DNA from: Skeletonema tropicum
Lineage: Eukaryota > Bacillariophyta > Thalassiosirophyceae > Thalassiosirales > Thalassiosiraceae
Length of the DNA stretch: 64,000 bases
Reading direction: 5' to 3'
Assembly: GCA_037178625.1 (NCBI GenBank)
Contig: CM074139.1
Location: 682,001-746,000 of the forward strand
The translations under genes were made by a program, and so were the position numbers. Under the pieces are notes generated by a model. That model had not been told where the DNA came from. It saw nothing but the letters and a program-made list of their open reading frames with translations, and searched no databases. The number at the start of each line of letters is the position of its first letter. Positions within the stretch are counted from its first letter, which is position 1. Positions 41,985-53,326 of this stretch are shown here, piece by piece.

Positions 41985-43496
41985 TGGGAAGCAGGGCGGA
42001 AATAATCACCATTATCTATCGCTGTTTTTTAAAAAAATGAAAGTTCGTTGTTGGTGGTTGGTGGTGCGAGGTGGATTTGAAACGGCATTTACCAGCGAAA
42101 GGTACACGCGGCAGAATCTTACAAAAGACAAAAGTCTGCGCTGCTGTAGAGAAGTATATAAGCGGGGAAGTGTGTGAAAATAGAAAACGACTGACAAACA
42201 TCGGACAAAAAACGCCGGACATCCCGTTATCTCTTGGCTAGGCTGTGGTTTGGAGGGGGGGTCTAAGCCGACCAGGGGGGTTTAGTTCGCGGCAAATCGA
42301 CCGAAGACCTCACCAACACCGAAGTCTTCCTAGATCTGCACTCCACTTCACGTTTGTCGTATCCGTGTGCAATAGAAACGATCATAAGGCGAAAAGGTCC
42401 CTGTATAATGTATAACCTAAATTGGGCAAAAATACACCTATGTCTATGTCTATGTACCATGGATTGAAGCCCTATAGTATGAGTGCGTCAGTGGCAACAT
42501 CATGGTATATCTGCGTCATGGCAATATATGTAAGTTCAGACTATGGTTGCGGGTTCCAGTCACTGGTCAGGTCGAAAGAGCTGATGTATGACAATTTACC
42601 TATATAGAGGTAAAGTTGGACTATGCATGAGTTGGACTATGTATGAATCACGTCCGTATGTATGTGGTGCTTTAGGTTCTTTCTGTGCTACGGTAAACTA
42701 CGCTCATAGTCTCGACGGGTGACCACTTTCACTTACTAGGGAGTAGCAACTAAAATAATCTATCTATCTACTACTGAAGATCTATGTATAAGTAGGTAGA
42801 AGTACCATACCCATACCTACCCAAAACCCAGCAAAATGGGGTGGATAGGTAGATACATACCCACACTATACCTTTGGGGTGAACTATTTACGTGGACTGG
42901 ACGTGTGACTGAGTTGGCGCCATTTCTACTGCGGGTTGCGAGAAATGAGAGATACCGACCATTGAAATCTCACAGCATAGCAGCTCCTCATCTGTCTTCT
43001 GTAGGTATCTCTCTCTCTACACTCCTCCTCCTATTAGCTTAATTTATGCTGAGCTCGAAAAGGAGCCCGAGCCCTAAGTATGGTACTTATTTCAAAGCAG
43101 ATATTAAAATACGATCTCCTTCAGCAACAAACACAATCAGAATAGAGTTTGCTGACCCATCTCATTGATCCATGCGGTAGTCACCTTCATCGAGCTTCCC
43201 CACTCGACTCGTCTTAGCACGCTCTGCTTGGTGAAAGAAGTTTACCGCATATCGAGCTTACTTCCTCTTACAATGAAATGCTGCGCATTCACGGCCAGGC
43301 CTTGCTCATGTAAATTCAAAGTTTTCTTGTTTACAATACCAGTACTACGAAGTTTACTGTAGCACCGAAATAACCTAAAAATAAAGCCACAAACATCATA
43401 AAACCGCGCGCCTGCAGTCGGTCGACAGCTGCTTCCGCTTTCCGCTTCCGATCTTCATGAATCAATTCGATTAGGCGTATCAAGGGAATAGAGCGT
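41985..43496. other. Intergenic, no gene recognised
   Basis: About 1.5 kb without a supportable gene. Several 60-68-codon frames overlap on both strands and look random. Confidence 0.4.
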
Positions 43497-43832
43497 CCTT
43501 AATAGTCTTACTTACGCAAATTTGGGTTCGCAAGATTTGTTACGCTTTTGTGACTTGAGGAGCGCAGTACCGTACCGCCCACCGGCCCACCGCCCGAAGG
43601 GAACCCTAATTCAGGGAGCACCCCCGGCGCCCCCCTCTTTACTTGCGTAAAAAACAGGGATATTAGTTCCTACGCCCAAGAGTTGTCTTACTTACTTACG
43701 CAAAAGTTCGATTTTGCGTAAGTAAGTTTGCAATTTTTTTTTTCTTACTTACGCAAAACGTCATCAAAAAATTCCACAACTCACAACTGACGTCATTTCG
43801 TTCAATTTTTTGCGTAAGTAAGACTGTTAAGG
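43497..43832. mobile_element. 336-bp MITE with repeated CTTACTTACGCAAA motifs
   Basis: The ends CCTTAATAGTCTTACTTACG and the inverse of CCTTAACAGTCTTACTTACG form ~24-bp inverted repeats. Internal copies of CTTACTTACGCAAA or TTTGCGTAAGTAAG occur near 43687, 43713 and 43745. Non-coding. Confidence 0.75.
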
Positions 43833-44346
43833 TTACACATTGACCAAAACAAGGACCACGAAGAATTCAAGATTCTCCTTCCTCAACCTCTCACAACCCT
43901 GGAGTGTGCTGCCATGATCGTTGACTGATAGCATGCTCACGATCGGGAGGAGTCAAGATATGCTGATTTCGGCGTTTTGTGTCGATGGGTGATTTTGCGA
44001 GAGCTCGTTCTCAGCGAGTATAGCGAATTTCGACGTCAAACCAGCATTCAAGTGGTGGGGCTATGGGTGTAGAACACAACTGCAGTCTGTTACTGGTGAA
44101 TGGAATCAATCTCGTCGATCTACTAGGGCATTACGGATGATTATTTAACATGGTGAAAGCTAGCAGAGCAAAAATTCTCGATTTTTGTGACGAAATCGAC
44201 TCTGAACAAGTCATTCTGGCGCGCCCCGCGTAAAATGACCCTGTCGTATCCCCATAGTTATTCCCTTGGGCGTATCTACCTCCGTCCTTTGGCCGAATAA
44301 ATTATTTCGGTGGTGCATATCATTGGTGCATACAGAGTCTATAACG

Positions 44347-45999
44347 ATGCATTTCATGACCCTCAACGACTATGGGCAAATGCAGCATGTGCATGACTGT
44401 CTTACAATCCCGGCCGGAAAAGATTTTGAAAGTTGTGCAAGAGAATACACAACCTTCCACTACAGCTCTATGAATCCTACATTTGAGACTCATACCGAAT
44501 TTTGGAAAGGTAGAAAGTTTGAGATATTAATGGTACCGGCGAAGAAGAATAAGGAGGCGGTGTGGGTCAAGGCGGAGGTTCATAGCTGGGAGGAGTACAA
44601 TAATGGTCCAGGTGATCGGTTTTTGAAATGGGGATTGAATGCTAAATTCACTCCCGATGATTCAACGATTGGGGTAGGTTCTCTTGTTACCCACCCGATC
44701 AAGCAAGGAGGAAAAGATGAAGAAAAGGATTGTGCGGCGGTCGTCACGAAAATATACGAAGCTGAGAACGATGATGGTGAACAAATCATCATGTGCAATC
44801 TTACAAAGTGCAATGCAAGCATATCATTTTCTGAGAGATGGGCGTTGGATGGTTTGCAACCATTTGATGGTATAATGAATTTTCACGTGTACAAGATGAA
44901 TGTTCAAGGTGGTGGCATCTTAAGCTACAACCGGCTCGAAGAAGAAGCATTTACAATGAAAAGGTTGGATCCAGAACTAGGAATACCTGATCACCGTGAT
45001 GGGTTCAAGTTTTGGTACTTCGACCCTACACAGATCCAGTATGATCTTACTGAGCTTGTCAAAGATGGCCGAGTGCAGCAGTGTCGTCGTGACTATCTTA
45101 AAAAGATCGAGCATTGCCCCACCGCGATGATGGGACACCGTCGGGGGTTACGAGCAATAATTTTGAAGGAGTCTTTTGAGAGGCTGAACGAGGGATGCAC
45201 AGACCACAAATTCGATACAGAGCCTTTTCTGAAGCTGCTTCTCTGCGTACCTTACATGATCTACAGAGAAATTGTGGATTATTATGAAGTATTGTATGAG
45301 AACGAAGAGATGAGGCATGCGAAATTTGGTGTCAGTAAAGCAGATGAAGGTGGCGTGTATGATTTATTAGAGAGTGATGGGGATTGGTGCCTTGTATTTG
45401 ATTCGTTGATTAAAGTTGGAATGTACCTACACTATGACAAGGATTGGCAGAATACCATCAACAAAAGCTTTTCTTTTGTCATGGAAGAGGAATTTTTGTA
45501 CACTTCGTTTCTAAATATCAATAATGCAATTGGAGAGTGGTTCGAAAAAGTAGAAGAATTCCGTGCAGCAATCTGGTGTTACACTCAAAATTTGACTGTT
45601 ACCGAGGATGATTACGTGGCGACCCTCAAGTGCAACATTGCACTTGCTCACAAAAAGATGGGCAGCTTTGTGGAAGCACACAAATACTACGAAGAGGCTA
45701 TTCTTTGTACAAGAAAATTCGATGTGTCAAAAGAAGACAAGGAAATGCTGTTTAATAATGCTGAGGCTTTGCAACAAGAAGCAAGGTATTGGTTTGGAAC
45801 GAGTGATCATCTGCCATCGTTCACATTCGGAAATGCATCTCTGGAAGCAAACAATAAATGCCAATCCTGTCAAGCGGAAGGACCGACCAAATCATGCTCA
45901 GCATGTCATATAGTTTGCTACTGTAACATCGACTGCCAGAAAGAGCACTGGAAAAAAGTTCACAAACGTACTTGTGTCGGGAAATTGCGCAATAAATAG
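44347..45999 (+). CDS. MYND-finger protein with helical repeat region (550 aa)
   Basis: The frame is open upstream, but the first ATG is at 44347 (MHFMTLNDYG). The C-terminal MYND finger occupies residues 505-543 (CQSCQ...CSACHIVCYCNIDCQKEHWKKVH..C) with the usual Cys/His order. About residues 420-500 contain tetratricopeptide-like helices (FRAAIWCYTQNL, KMGSFVEAHKYYEEAILCTR). The N-terminal ~250 residues are unrecognised (GDRFLKWGLNAKF, FWYFDPTQIQYDL). MYND plus TPR-like repeats suggests a protein-interaction adaptor. Its overall plan resembles the double-MYND protein at 4584-5755, but there is no close sequence similarity outside the finger. Single exon. Confidence 0.85.
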   Translation: MHFMTLNDYGQMQHVHDCLTIPAGKDFESCAREYTTFHYSSMNPTFETHTEFWKGRKFEILMVPAKKNKEAVWVKAEVHSWEEYNNGPGDRFLKWGLNAKFTPDDSTIGVGSLVTHPIKQGGKDEEKDCAAVVTKIYEAENDDGEQIIMCNLTKCNASISFSERWALDGLQPFDGIMNFHVYKMNVQGGGILSYNRLEEEAFTMKRLDPELGIPDHRDGFKFWYFDPTQIQYDLTELVKDGRVQQCRRDYLKKIEHCPTAMMGHRRGLRAIILKESFERLNEGCTDHKFDTEPFLKLLLCVPYMIYREIVDYYEVLYENEEMRHAKFGVSKADEGGVYDLLESDGDWCLVFDSLIKVGMYLHYDKDWQNTINKSFSFVMEEEFLYTSFLNINNAIGEWFEKVEEFRAAIWCYTQNLTVTEDDYVATLKCNIALAHKKMGSFVEAHKYYEEAILCTRKFDVSKEDKEMLFNNAEALQQEARYWFGTSDHLPSFTFGNASLEANNKCQSCQAEGPTKSCSACHIVCYCNIDCQKEHWKKVHKRTCVGKLRNK

Positions 46000-46650
46000 T
46001 GGTTTAAACAGCCTCGTTCTGAGACTAGTGTAGCTCGTACCTCTTCGTGTTGATACTTCACACAAATGAACGCCAATATTTCACTGATAGGCATATGTAG
46101 CTTTACCGTTAGAATAACTGATATGTGGATAATATTGATGTATGAAACCAGAAAACAGAAGCTAATCTCTGTAAACAACCTTATTTATCCTTATTACCAT
46201 TCCTTTGTATCCTCGTCTTTTTTGTTTTTGTCAGTCCTTCGTACTGTTACCGATGCACAAGAGAAAGACTGACGAAGCCTGCCAAAGCCTCTTCGACTCT
46301 TTCTATTTTTGATTGCCTAATGAGCAAGCCGTCATGGTTAAGGCCTGTGTGCAGGAGATACAAAGCTACCATAGGGTAGGAAAGAAGATCAAGCAAGAAA
46401 AGGGTATGAATAATTAGCCTTGTGTCAATAACTGATTTACTACATATTACATACCATAAAAATTGTCACATATTTAAATGACAGAAGGCAGGCGCGACGC
46501 GCGACTTGCGCCTTTCTTGCGTTGGAAGCAATTGGAAGCTGAGGTGCACGAAGAGGAAAGAGCCCACGGATCCTCTCACTCATTTTTCTCCTCACTTTTT
46601 TGCATGTTTTTTTTTTCTCTATCGGGCTAATCATATAATACTGACTTACC
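46000..46650. other. Intergenic, no gene recognised
   Basis: AT-rich; no RNA gene or repeat identified. The last ~100 bases include a T/C-rich tract (tttttttttctct) before the next ATG. Confidence 0.4.
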
Positions 46651-48814
46651 ATGAGATCTCCTTCAGCTCTCCTTCTATTTACCGGATGTGCAGTCCTCTT
46701 TCCCAAGGCAGTCCATGCCAGAGTGGTGCCTCTGTATGTATGGAGACAGCCGCCGACTAGCAGCCCAACAGCTTTGCCTTCATATCAGCCGTCTGCTCGG
46801 CCAAGCTTGCTTCCATCCTCCTCGCCATCAAGGAATCCTGCTTCTGTGTTCATAGAGATAGAGAACAATTATATGACTTCCGAATCAATGGAGGAAAGAC
46901 GTTTTGGATTTTGGAAGTCTCTATTCTTAATTAGTTTTCTGTCATGTTTTTTCGGTGTTGGGATTGGAATGTGCCGGAACCACGATTGTTTACAACAAAA
47001 AAACTCTCAAGATAAGAAGCAAGTCAAAGGAGAGACAGCACCACCAGCAAATGGTGAAGGAGATGGAACACCAGAGCCGGCGAAGGGCGAAGACACGCTA
47101 TTCCCCTCAGCCTGGCTATTGCCATTTTGGAATAGCGAACCTGCAAAGGATGAGCCGTCTTTGCCTACTCGGGAGGATGAATCAATGTCGGCCGATTCGT
47201 CGATTTTTTCATCTTCATATAGTTCATTTACTCCCTCGTCATATTCTGGGTCGTCTGTGTCGTCATTTATGTCTCCATCTCCCGACATTTACTCACCTCA
47301 AGACAAGTGTGATGTGGAGACAGGTCTCACCCAACCTCCTAGTCCTAGAGAAGCAACTACAGATCAATTAGGTCAACAGGGAACAAAAAAAATAGTTACT
47401 ACCATAAGAGGAAAGTTGGGTCAAGCAAAAGCAAAGTTCAGCACACTTGGTAATCGTACGAAGGCAGCTACTGTGGCGAAGAGTAAGCAGGATACCAAGA
47501 GTGAGCAGGAGAACAAGAGTAAGGAGGAAACTAAAGGCAAGCAGGCGACCAAGAGTGTAGACCAGATCGATATCGATGATATCATGAGTCTTGGTACTGC
47601 TACTGCTACTGTTGCGGAAAAGGTGTCATCCGCGGTGACTTGGGGGCTGGATTGGATTGAGGTACTTGCATTTGGAGCAGAAGAAGAACCAACACGTCCG
47701 CCCTCTCAAGTTGTAGTAGCAAAGAATACGTCTTCGTCACACTTGAACCACTCAGATGTTCTGTTAACTCCTCCTGAAAGAAAGGATAGTCCTGAAAGAA
47801 AGGATAGTAACCACAAGAATGATGTCAAGCGAAACGCCTCCAAAATGAATACAGCGCAATTCAAAGCACTGGTAGCGCAGAAAGCGTTAGAGATGAAAGT
47901 CAAGGCACGAGAGAAGAAGTGGCAGAAACAACAGGCGAAGGCCGCAGCTGCCGAGTCCAAACTCAAGGAGCTGGAGGCAAAAGCTGCAGCTGCCGAGTCC
48001 GAACGCAAGGAGCAGAAAGTTGTAGAGGAGGTAGAAGCTGAGATGGAGAGACAAGCACAAGAGATAGAGACGAAGTTACGGATGTTGGATCTCGCCGAGC
48101 AAAGTACTTATTCAGGGGCTGAAGGTGAAACGGAAAAGGACATAGAAAGTGCAACAAGTCATGATCGAAAATCTATGTCTAGCCAGACACAGTCACGTGA
48201 CATGCACAACTTGGGGACAGCTTCCAAATCCGAAGGGTCGGACGCCGGAACAGAAAAGACTGACCGAACATTAACAGGATTGAAAGTATATGGTAGCGAC
48301 GAGCTTGAGTTCATGGAGAATTCGAGTGTGAAGATTGGAGGTAGTGATGGTAAGGCTGTTGATGCGATTGAGGAGAAGAGTGTAGGTGAGTACTTTGTAC
48401 GGTTATTTTTGTATGATTGAGCTCAAAGTTTGCACTGTTGTTCAGTTATGTAAACATCTCTAATGGTGTGTTTTGCGATCATTTCCTACACATACATAAA
48501 CAGGCAAGGCCGATTTCACCTCCGCTAAATCTGTATCATCTACAACGCCTATCACTCCAAGAAGAACGATTTCTGGAGCCGACTCTGTGTGCACGGGCAT
48601 CACGTCACAAGCAACGACCTTACCAAGCAATGGCTCTAGAAACTCATTTGACTCAGAAGTATCCGGTGCTTATAATGGGCCACAAGAAGTTAGGATTACA
48701 GAAACACACACTTATACTACAGTTCTGCCTGTGACCGCTTCTGACGAGATAGGTGGCACAGCGTCTTACGACCGCTATGCTCCTAACCGCTATGCTCCCA
48801 ATCGTTTCTCATAG
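46651..48814 (+). CDS. Single-pass membrane protein with coiled coil (681 aa), function unknown
   Basis: Two exons, 46651-48385 and 48504-48814, join in phase 1 across a 118-bp intron (donor GTGAGT, acceptor AACAG). An N-terminal signal peptide (MRSPSALLLFTGCAVLF) is followed by a Pro/Ser/Thr-rich stretch (PTSSPTALPSYQPSARPSLL) like those in many diatom surface proteins. A likely transmembrane helix lies at 91-108 (LFLISFLSCFFGVGIGMC). The long C-terminal side is Ser-, Lys- and Glu-rich with a predicted coiled coil at about 400-485 (AESKLKELEAKAAAAESERK). The second exon ends in a YDRYAPNRYAPNRFS repeat. No enzyme family is seen. Orientation would place the short Pro-rich part in the lumen or outside and the coiled coil in the cytosol (inference). 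Confidence 0.75.
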
Positions 48815-49132
48815 TGTAGAATTTCAGGTTAAGCAAGTAACCAACACGATGGAAATTTGTCATGTAATAATTAAAATAGAACTACTTTCAGTAATGAGAA
48901 TTCTAATACTTATCCTTCTTTCCCAAGGCCGCCTTGGAGACTGGTGTGGTCGCACAGCTGTTCAAGTTGAATACTAGACTTGTCATAGATCTACCTGTGA
49001 GGAATACTCTAAATGGCAGACCCTTTCATAATGGGATTACTCCGATTTGAGTCACACTAAACAAAAAGAATTAATCATTAGTTCCTACACAATTATGTTA
49101 ATGAATCAAACATTCTACATTCAAGTCTCAAG
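48815..49132. other. Convergent intergenic region
   Basis: About 320 bases between two 3' ends; nothing recognised. The dispersed motif seen in other convergent gaps (4467, 8878, 19622) was not found here. Confidence 0.5.
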
Positions 49133-52100
49133 CTACGCTGTATCCATGTTGCCGTATAGATACTCTTGGATCCTCTCTTCGTAATCAGCAGTCATGCTCA
49201 TGATTTGCTTTTCCAACGCTTTGATGTGTCCTTCCAATCGAACTTCCTTCGACTTCTGCATTTCCAAAGTGTTTTTGAGCTTGTTCATTTCTGACCTGTG
49301 CTTGCGGCCTTGACTCTTCAAATCACTCTTACAGTCCAGAAGCTGGGCCTCAAGCTCGTCACTTTCATTGGACAGTTTCGTTTCAGACAATTTCGATTCG
49401 TGGCGAAGGGCATCAATCTCTGCAGTAAGCTTGGCGACTTCTGCCTTGAAGGCATCTTCTTTTGCCTTGAAGGCATTTTCTTTCTCTTCTATCATCTTGT
49501 TCACGTCGATTTCTGAAGAAGAATCTTTCATCTTGTCATTCTGCATCATTTCATCCTGCATCTCCTTCCTCATTTCATCCTGCATCTCCTTCCTCATTTC
49601 ATCCTGCATCTTCATCTTTTCATCCTGTATCTTCTTCATCATTTCATCCTGCATCTTCTTCATCATTTCATCATGCATCTTCTTCGCATCACGCAAGTCC
49701 CTGAGGTAAGACTCCTCCTTCTTAGTCAAGTCCATCTCCTGTTTTTTCTTGAGCTCACGCACTCCTTGGAAGTATTCGTCTTCTTTGTCTTCAAGTTTCT
49801 CTTCGTACTGCTTCTTCAACTGTCGAATTTTCTCAATACACTCATCTTCCTTCTCTTGAATCGTACGCAGCTTGACCTTTTCCGCCTCCCTGACCTTGGC
49901 AGACTTTAAGTCATCATCTTCTTCCAACTCTCGGATCTTCATCTTGAGGGTTCTAATTTTTTGAAGGTAAGATTCCTCAGCGTCTCCGGTATCTTGATGT
50001 TTCTGCTTTACCGTCGTAATCAATTGCTCTTGCGCTTCATCAAGTTGCTCCTTAAGATTCTTTTCTTTTCGTTCAAAATCTTTCTTGGCAGCATCAAGGA
50101 GAACTTTCGACTTCTCAAAATCCTCAAGCCTATCATCAAGTTGTTCCTTAAGATTCTTTTCCTTTCGCTCAAATTCCTTCTTTGCAGCATCAAGAACATC
50201 TTTCGACTTCTCGGCTTCCTCAAGCTTATCACTGAGCTTCCTCTTGAGCTGGTGTAGCTCAAACGCCATTCTATCAATATCGCCGTCGTATTTCTTGTGG
50301 GACAAGGCTTCTTCCAGATCCTTTTCCAAAGTGGAAACTCTTTGCTGTTCGTATTTCTTGTGGGACAAGGCTTCTTCCAGATCCTTTTCTAAAGTGGACA
50401 CTTTTTGCTGTAACATGTACCTTTTCGATGATTCGTTCTCGAGATTTGCTTCCAGCTCAGCAACATGATCTGAGTTGAACTTAGCCTTCGACTTGTTGTG
50501 GGACAAGGCTTCTTCCAGATCCTTTTCTAAAGTGGACACTTTTTGCTGTAACATGTACCCTTTCGATGATTCGTTCGCGAGATTTGCTTCCAGCTCAGCA
50601 ACATGATCTGAGTTGAATTTAGCCTTCGACTTGTTGTGGGACAAGGCTTCTTCCAGATCCTTTTCTAAAGTGGACACTTTTTGCTGTAACATGTACCCTT
50701 TCGTTGATTCGTTCGCGAGATTTGCTTCCAGCTCAGCAACATGATCTGAGTTGAACTTAGCCTTCGACTTGTTAGACCGTGCTTCTTCTAACTCGTCCTC
50801 CAAAGTCGAGATGCGATATTCCATAGACACAACATTGGACATAATCTCGACCTTCTCCTTTCTTTCCCTCTCAAGCTCACCCTCTAACTCAGAAATCGTT
50901 TCATCGTGCTCTTTTCGCATTGCAGCACTGAACTTACGCAAGTCGTTTGCTTCCTTGACTGAGTTTTCATACTGCATCTTCAACACAGAATTATCAAGTC
51001 CACTGTTGTTTGTAAGCGTAGACGTAACAGAGGAGTTGTCTAAGCCACCATGATGTTGAACTGCGGATGACTCCTTCTCCTGCAGACGCTTGATTTCTGC
51101 CACAAGCTTTTCACGGGCTAAGTCCCAGTCGAGTTCTTTCTTCTGTAACTCCTGCATTTCGATCTTAAGTGATTGATGTTTTGCGATTTCATCTGTTGCC
51201 CTCTCCAAGCTCTCGCGAAGAGATTTCACCTCGTATAAATGACTTTGCATATCCTCACCATGTTTCCTTCTCTCTTCTTCAAGCATGTTCTTTGTTGAGA
51301 TAAGTTCATTCTGTTCCTCATCATGTTTTCTTCTCTCTTCTTCAAGCATCTTCTTTGTTGAAATATGCTCATTCTGTTCTTTCTCAAAGAGCAGCTTGTA
51401 GTCATCCTTTACTTCTTCATCGTCTGACTTCTCTTCGGGATCGATGGGTCCTTCTCTAGCTTTCTTCAGCTGGATGTCGATCAATTCACGCTCCTTTTCC
51501 AAACGTGCAATTTCAGAGCCTACCGGTGAAACCACCATCTCTGCGACTCCAATATCCTTTGAGAGAACGGCAATCGGTTGTTCCAGTTCATGATCATCAG
51601 TGGTAAGCCTGCTCATCTCATCCTCACCAATAGTTGATAGCTCCGACACACCCATGAAACTTCCTCCCATTCCTCCAAGATTAGTACCTCTAGCTTTGGC
51701 AAGGTCTGCCTCCGCCATTTCCTTTTCTGCCTTGAGGCGTGCTATTTCCTCAAGTAGGATAGCATCGGAAGATGACTTTTCATTCTTCTTCTTGGTGGGC
51801 ACAAAAGAAGCTCTGTTTGCACGTGGGCTCTCGAATCCCTCACGACGTTCCATCTCGGCCATTTCCACAAGCTGTTGTGTAAGTTGAGAGCTGTAATTGG
51901 TGCTGTTTGTACTACCGCTTTGGAATGACTGGCCTCCTCCACGTCCACTTTCGTCGTCTTGACGAGATTCAGGCTGGGAGGAAGCAGTTGTTGTCTGTTG
52001 TTGTTGAGGTAGTGCTACCTTTGCCTTTGGTGTAGAAACTCTTCCAGTTTGCCCCCGTGGGCTCATGGGTGGGAATTGCCTTGGACTCATCGGTGGGGCT

Positions 52101-53326
52101 TGTCTTGGACTCATGGGTGGAAATGCAGTCTGCGGGCGCATCTGACGATGGACAGCAGCATGAGGAGCACTCATTGGTGGAGTACTAAGATGGGTAGTCC
52201 ACGTACTTCCACTAATAGAGAAATTGTCGCGGGCATTGTTGTTTTCGTTGTTGTTGTTGTTGTTGTTGTTGTGACCATGATCATCCCAAGAGAATGCACG
52301 GTTGCGTCCAGATTTAGGAGTCGAGATGGGTGATGGTGGGATCTGTTTCTGAACTTCCGCCAACGACCTTGGGGTGTTGTTCCGACTTCTGTTTTCGCGA
52401 CCACTCATGCTCAAACTAGTTTCAATATTACCCTCTGGTGCATGTTCAATGACAGTTTCTTCGTCCTCAGCATCATTGAAAAGCGGTGAAGCCACGTTGA
52501 TTTTCAGGACGGGTCTGTTGTTCTTGTATTTTGGACTCTTTATGACTTCAACAGTGCTGCTGATGATGCTGCTACCACTTTTTGCAGGGTCGACACCATT
52601 TCCAAGCCCCTTCCTATGAAGGAAACTGGCGATATGCTTCGCTACGTCCAGATGTCCATCATACTCGGCGTTCATTGCCAGCCGTTCTGCTGTATTTCCA
52701 TCCCTATCACAATTCGCTGCCTTGTCACCAGAAGACACCAATACCATGTCCAATACACCCATATTCATCTGCCCTTGTTTCCCATCAGGTCCCCACTGAG
52801 CCAAATAATGCATGGGCAACATCCCATTAGGATCCTCTTTCAAGGCTGCCTGGGGAAAGTTCATGAGAAGACAATAAATCGTCTCACGTGAGCACCTCGC
52901 TCCACACGCATAATGGAGCGGCAAGAGGCCCTGATCATCCAGCGTTCGCGGTCCATCCAAATAGGCACTCACGAGCTTTCTCAAGAATGAAGCAGGTGGA
53001 TTGAGAGCACATGCGGAATGGATGGGAAGGAACCTCCATTGGATGCGTTCCGGGACGAGTTTGTTCCCCTGCGCATCACGTTCATATCGGACTACCCAAG
53101 TCGCGGCATCTTGTGAGTTGATGAGTGAAGTTGCCTTGTCCCACTCGGAGTTTCCAATTGCTTCGTAGAGAGGGGTGACGTCTTCATCGTAGTCGACTTG
53201 GCGAAGGGTAGTGTTGGTACTGGAGAGGAGAGCAAGTTTGTTCATTGGGGAGGCGAGGCTGCTGTTCAGAGGTGACGAGGCCACGCTCAGCCTGCTCATT
53301 GGCGAGCTTATTGTGGCCATGGCCAT
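49133..53326 (-). CDS. Large ankyrin / coiled-coil protein (1397 aa)
   Basis: This is a single open frame on the minus strand. The N-terminal ~200 residues contain degenerate ankyrin repeats (TPLYEAIGNSEWDKATSLI, LPIHSACALNPPASFLRKLV, LLPLHYACGARCSRETIYCL, MLPMHYLAQWGPDG). A low-complexity linker follows (poly-Asn, then PPMSPRQAPPMSPRQFPPMS). From ~540 to the end the protein is almost continuous coiled coil (LEKDLEEAL, LKKQYEEKLEDKEDEY). Within it are three near-perfect 46-residue units (KSKAKFNSDHVAELEANL...) and a Met/Glu-rich MQDEM repeat. The plan suggests a cytoplasmic scaffold or cytoskeleton-associated protein; ankyrin plus coiled coil is common in diatom genomes (recollection, not checked). 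Confidence 0.85.
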   Translation of the reverse strand: MAMATISSPMSRLSVASSPLNSSLASPMNKLALLSSTNTTLRQVDYDEDVTPLYEAIGNSEWDKATSLINSQDAATWVVRYERDAQGNKLVPERIQWRFLPIHSACALNPPASFLRKLVSAYLDGPRTLDDQGLLPLHYACGARCSRETIYCLLMNFPQAALKEDPNGMLPMHYLAQWGPDGKQGQMNMGVLDMVLVSSGDKAANCDRDGNTAERLAMNAEYDGHLDVAKHIASFLHRKGLGNGVDPAKSGSSIISSTVEVIKSPKYKNNRPVLKINVASPLFNDAEDEETVIEHAPEGNIETSLSMSGRENRSRNNTPRSLAEVQKQIPPSPISTPKSGRNRAFSWDDHGHNNNNNNNNENNNARDNFSISGSTWTTHLSTPPMSAPHAAVHRQMRPQTAFPPMSPRQAPPMSPRQFPPMSPRGQTGRVSTPKAKVALPQQQQTTTASSQPESRQDDESGRGGGQSFQSGSTNSTNYSSQLTQQLVEMAEMERREGFESPRANRASFVPTKKKNEKSSSDAILLEEIARLKAEKEMAEADLAKARGTNLGGMGGSFMGVSELSTIGEDEMSRLTTDDHELEQPIAVLSKDIGVAEMVVSPVGSEIARLEKERELIDIQLKKAREGPIDPEEKSDDEEVKDDYKLLFEKEQNEHISTKKMLEEERRKHDEEQNELISTKNMLEEERRKHGEDMQSHLYEVKSLRESLERATDEIAKHQSLKIEMQELQKKELDWDLAREKLVAEIKRLQEKESSAVQHHGGLDNSSVTSTLTNNSGLDNSVLKMQYENSVKEANDLRKFSAAMRKEHDETISELEGELERERKEKVEIMSNVVSMEYRISTLEDELEEARSNKSKAKFNSDHVAELEANLANESTKGYMLQQKVSTLEKDLEEALSHNKSKAKFNSDHVAELEANLANESSKGYMLQQKVSTLEKDLEEALSHNKSKAKFNSDHVAELEANLENESSKRYMLQQKVSTLEKDLEEALSHKKYEQQRVSTLEKDLEEALSHKKYDGDIDRMAFELHQLKRKLSDKLEEAEKSKDVLDAAKKEFERKEKNLKEQLDDRLEDFEKSKVLLDAAKKDFERKEKNLKEQLDEAQEQLITTVKQKHQDTGDAEESYLQKIRTLKMKIRELEEDDDLKSAKVREAEKVKLRTIQEKEDECIEKIRQLKKQYEEKLEDKEDEYFQGVRELKKKQEMDLTKKEESYLRDLRDAKKMHDEMMKKMQDEMMKKIQDEKMKMQDEMRKEMQDEMRKEMQDEMMQNDKMKDSSSEIDVNKMIEEKENAFKAKEDAFKAEVAKLTAEIDALRHESKLSETKLSNESDELEAQLLDCKSDLKSQGRKHRSEMNKLKNTLEMQKSKEVRLEGHIKALEKQIMSMTADYEERIQEYLYGNMDTA
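50285..50775 (-). repeat. 138-bp in-frame tandem repeats in coiled-coil gene
   Basis: Three near-identical 138-bp units (46 codons) occur with partial copies on either side. Each encodes KSKAKFNSDHVAELEANL and GYMLQQKVSTLEKDLEEAL. Differences are mostly single-base, indicating recent expansion or homogenisation. Confidence 0.85.

Noticed and set aside
44266..44346. Extended start of the MYND protein at 44266
   Set aside because: The first codon there is TTG; the first ATG is at 44347, so the shorter product is used.
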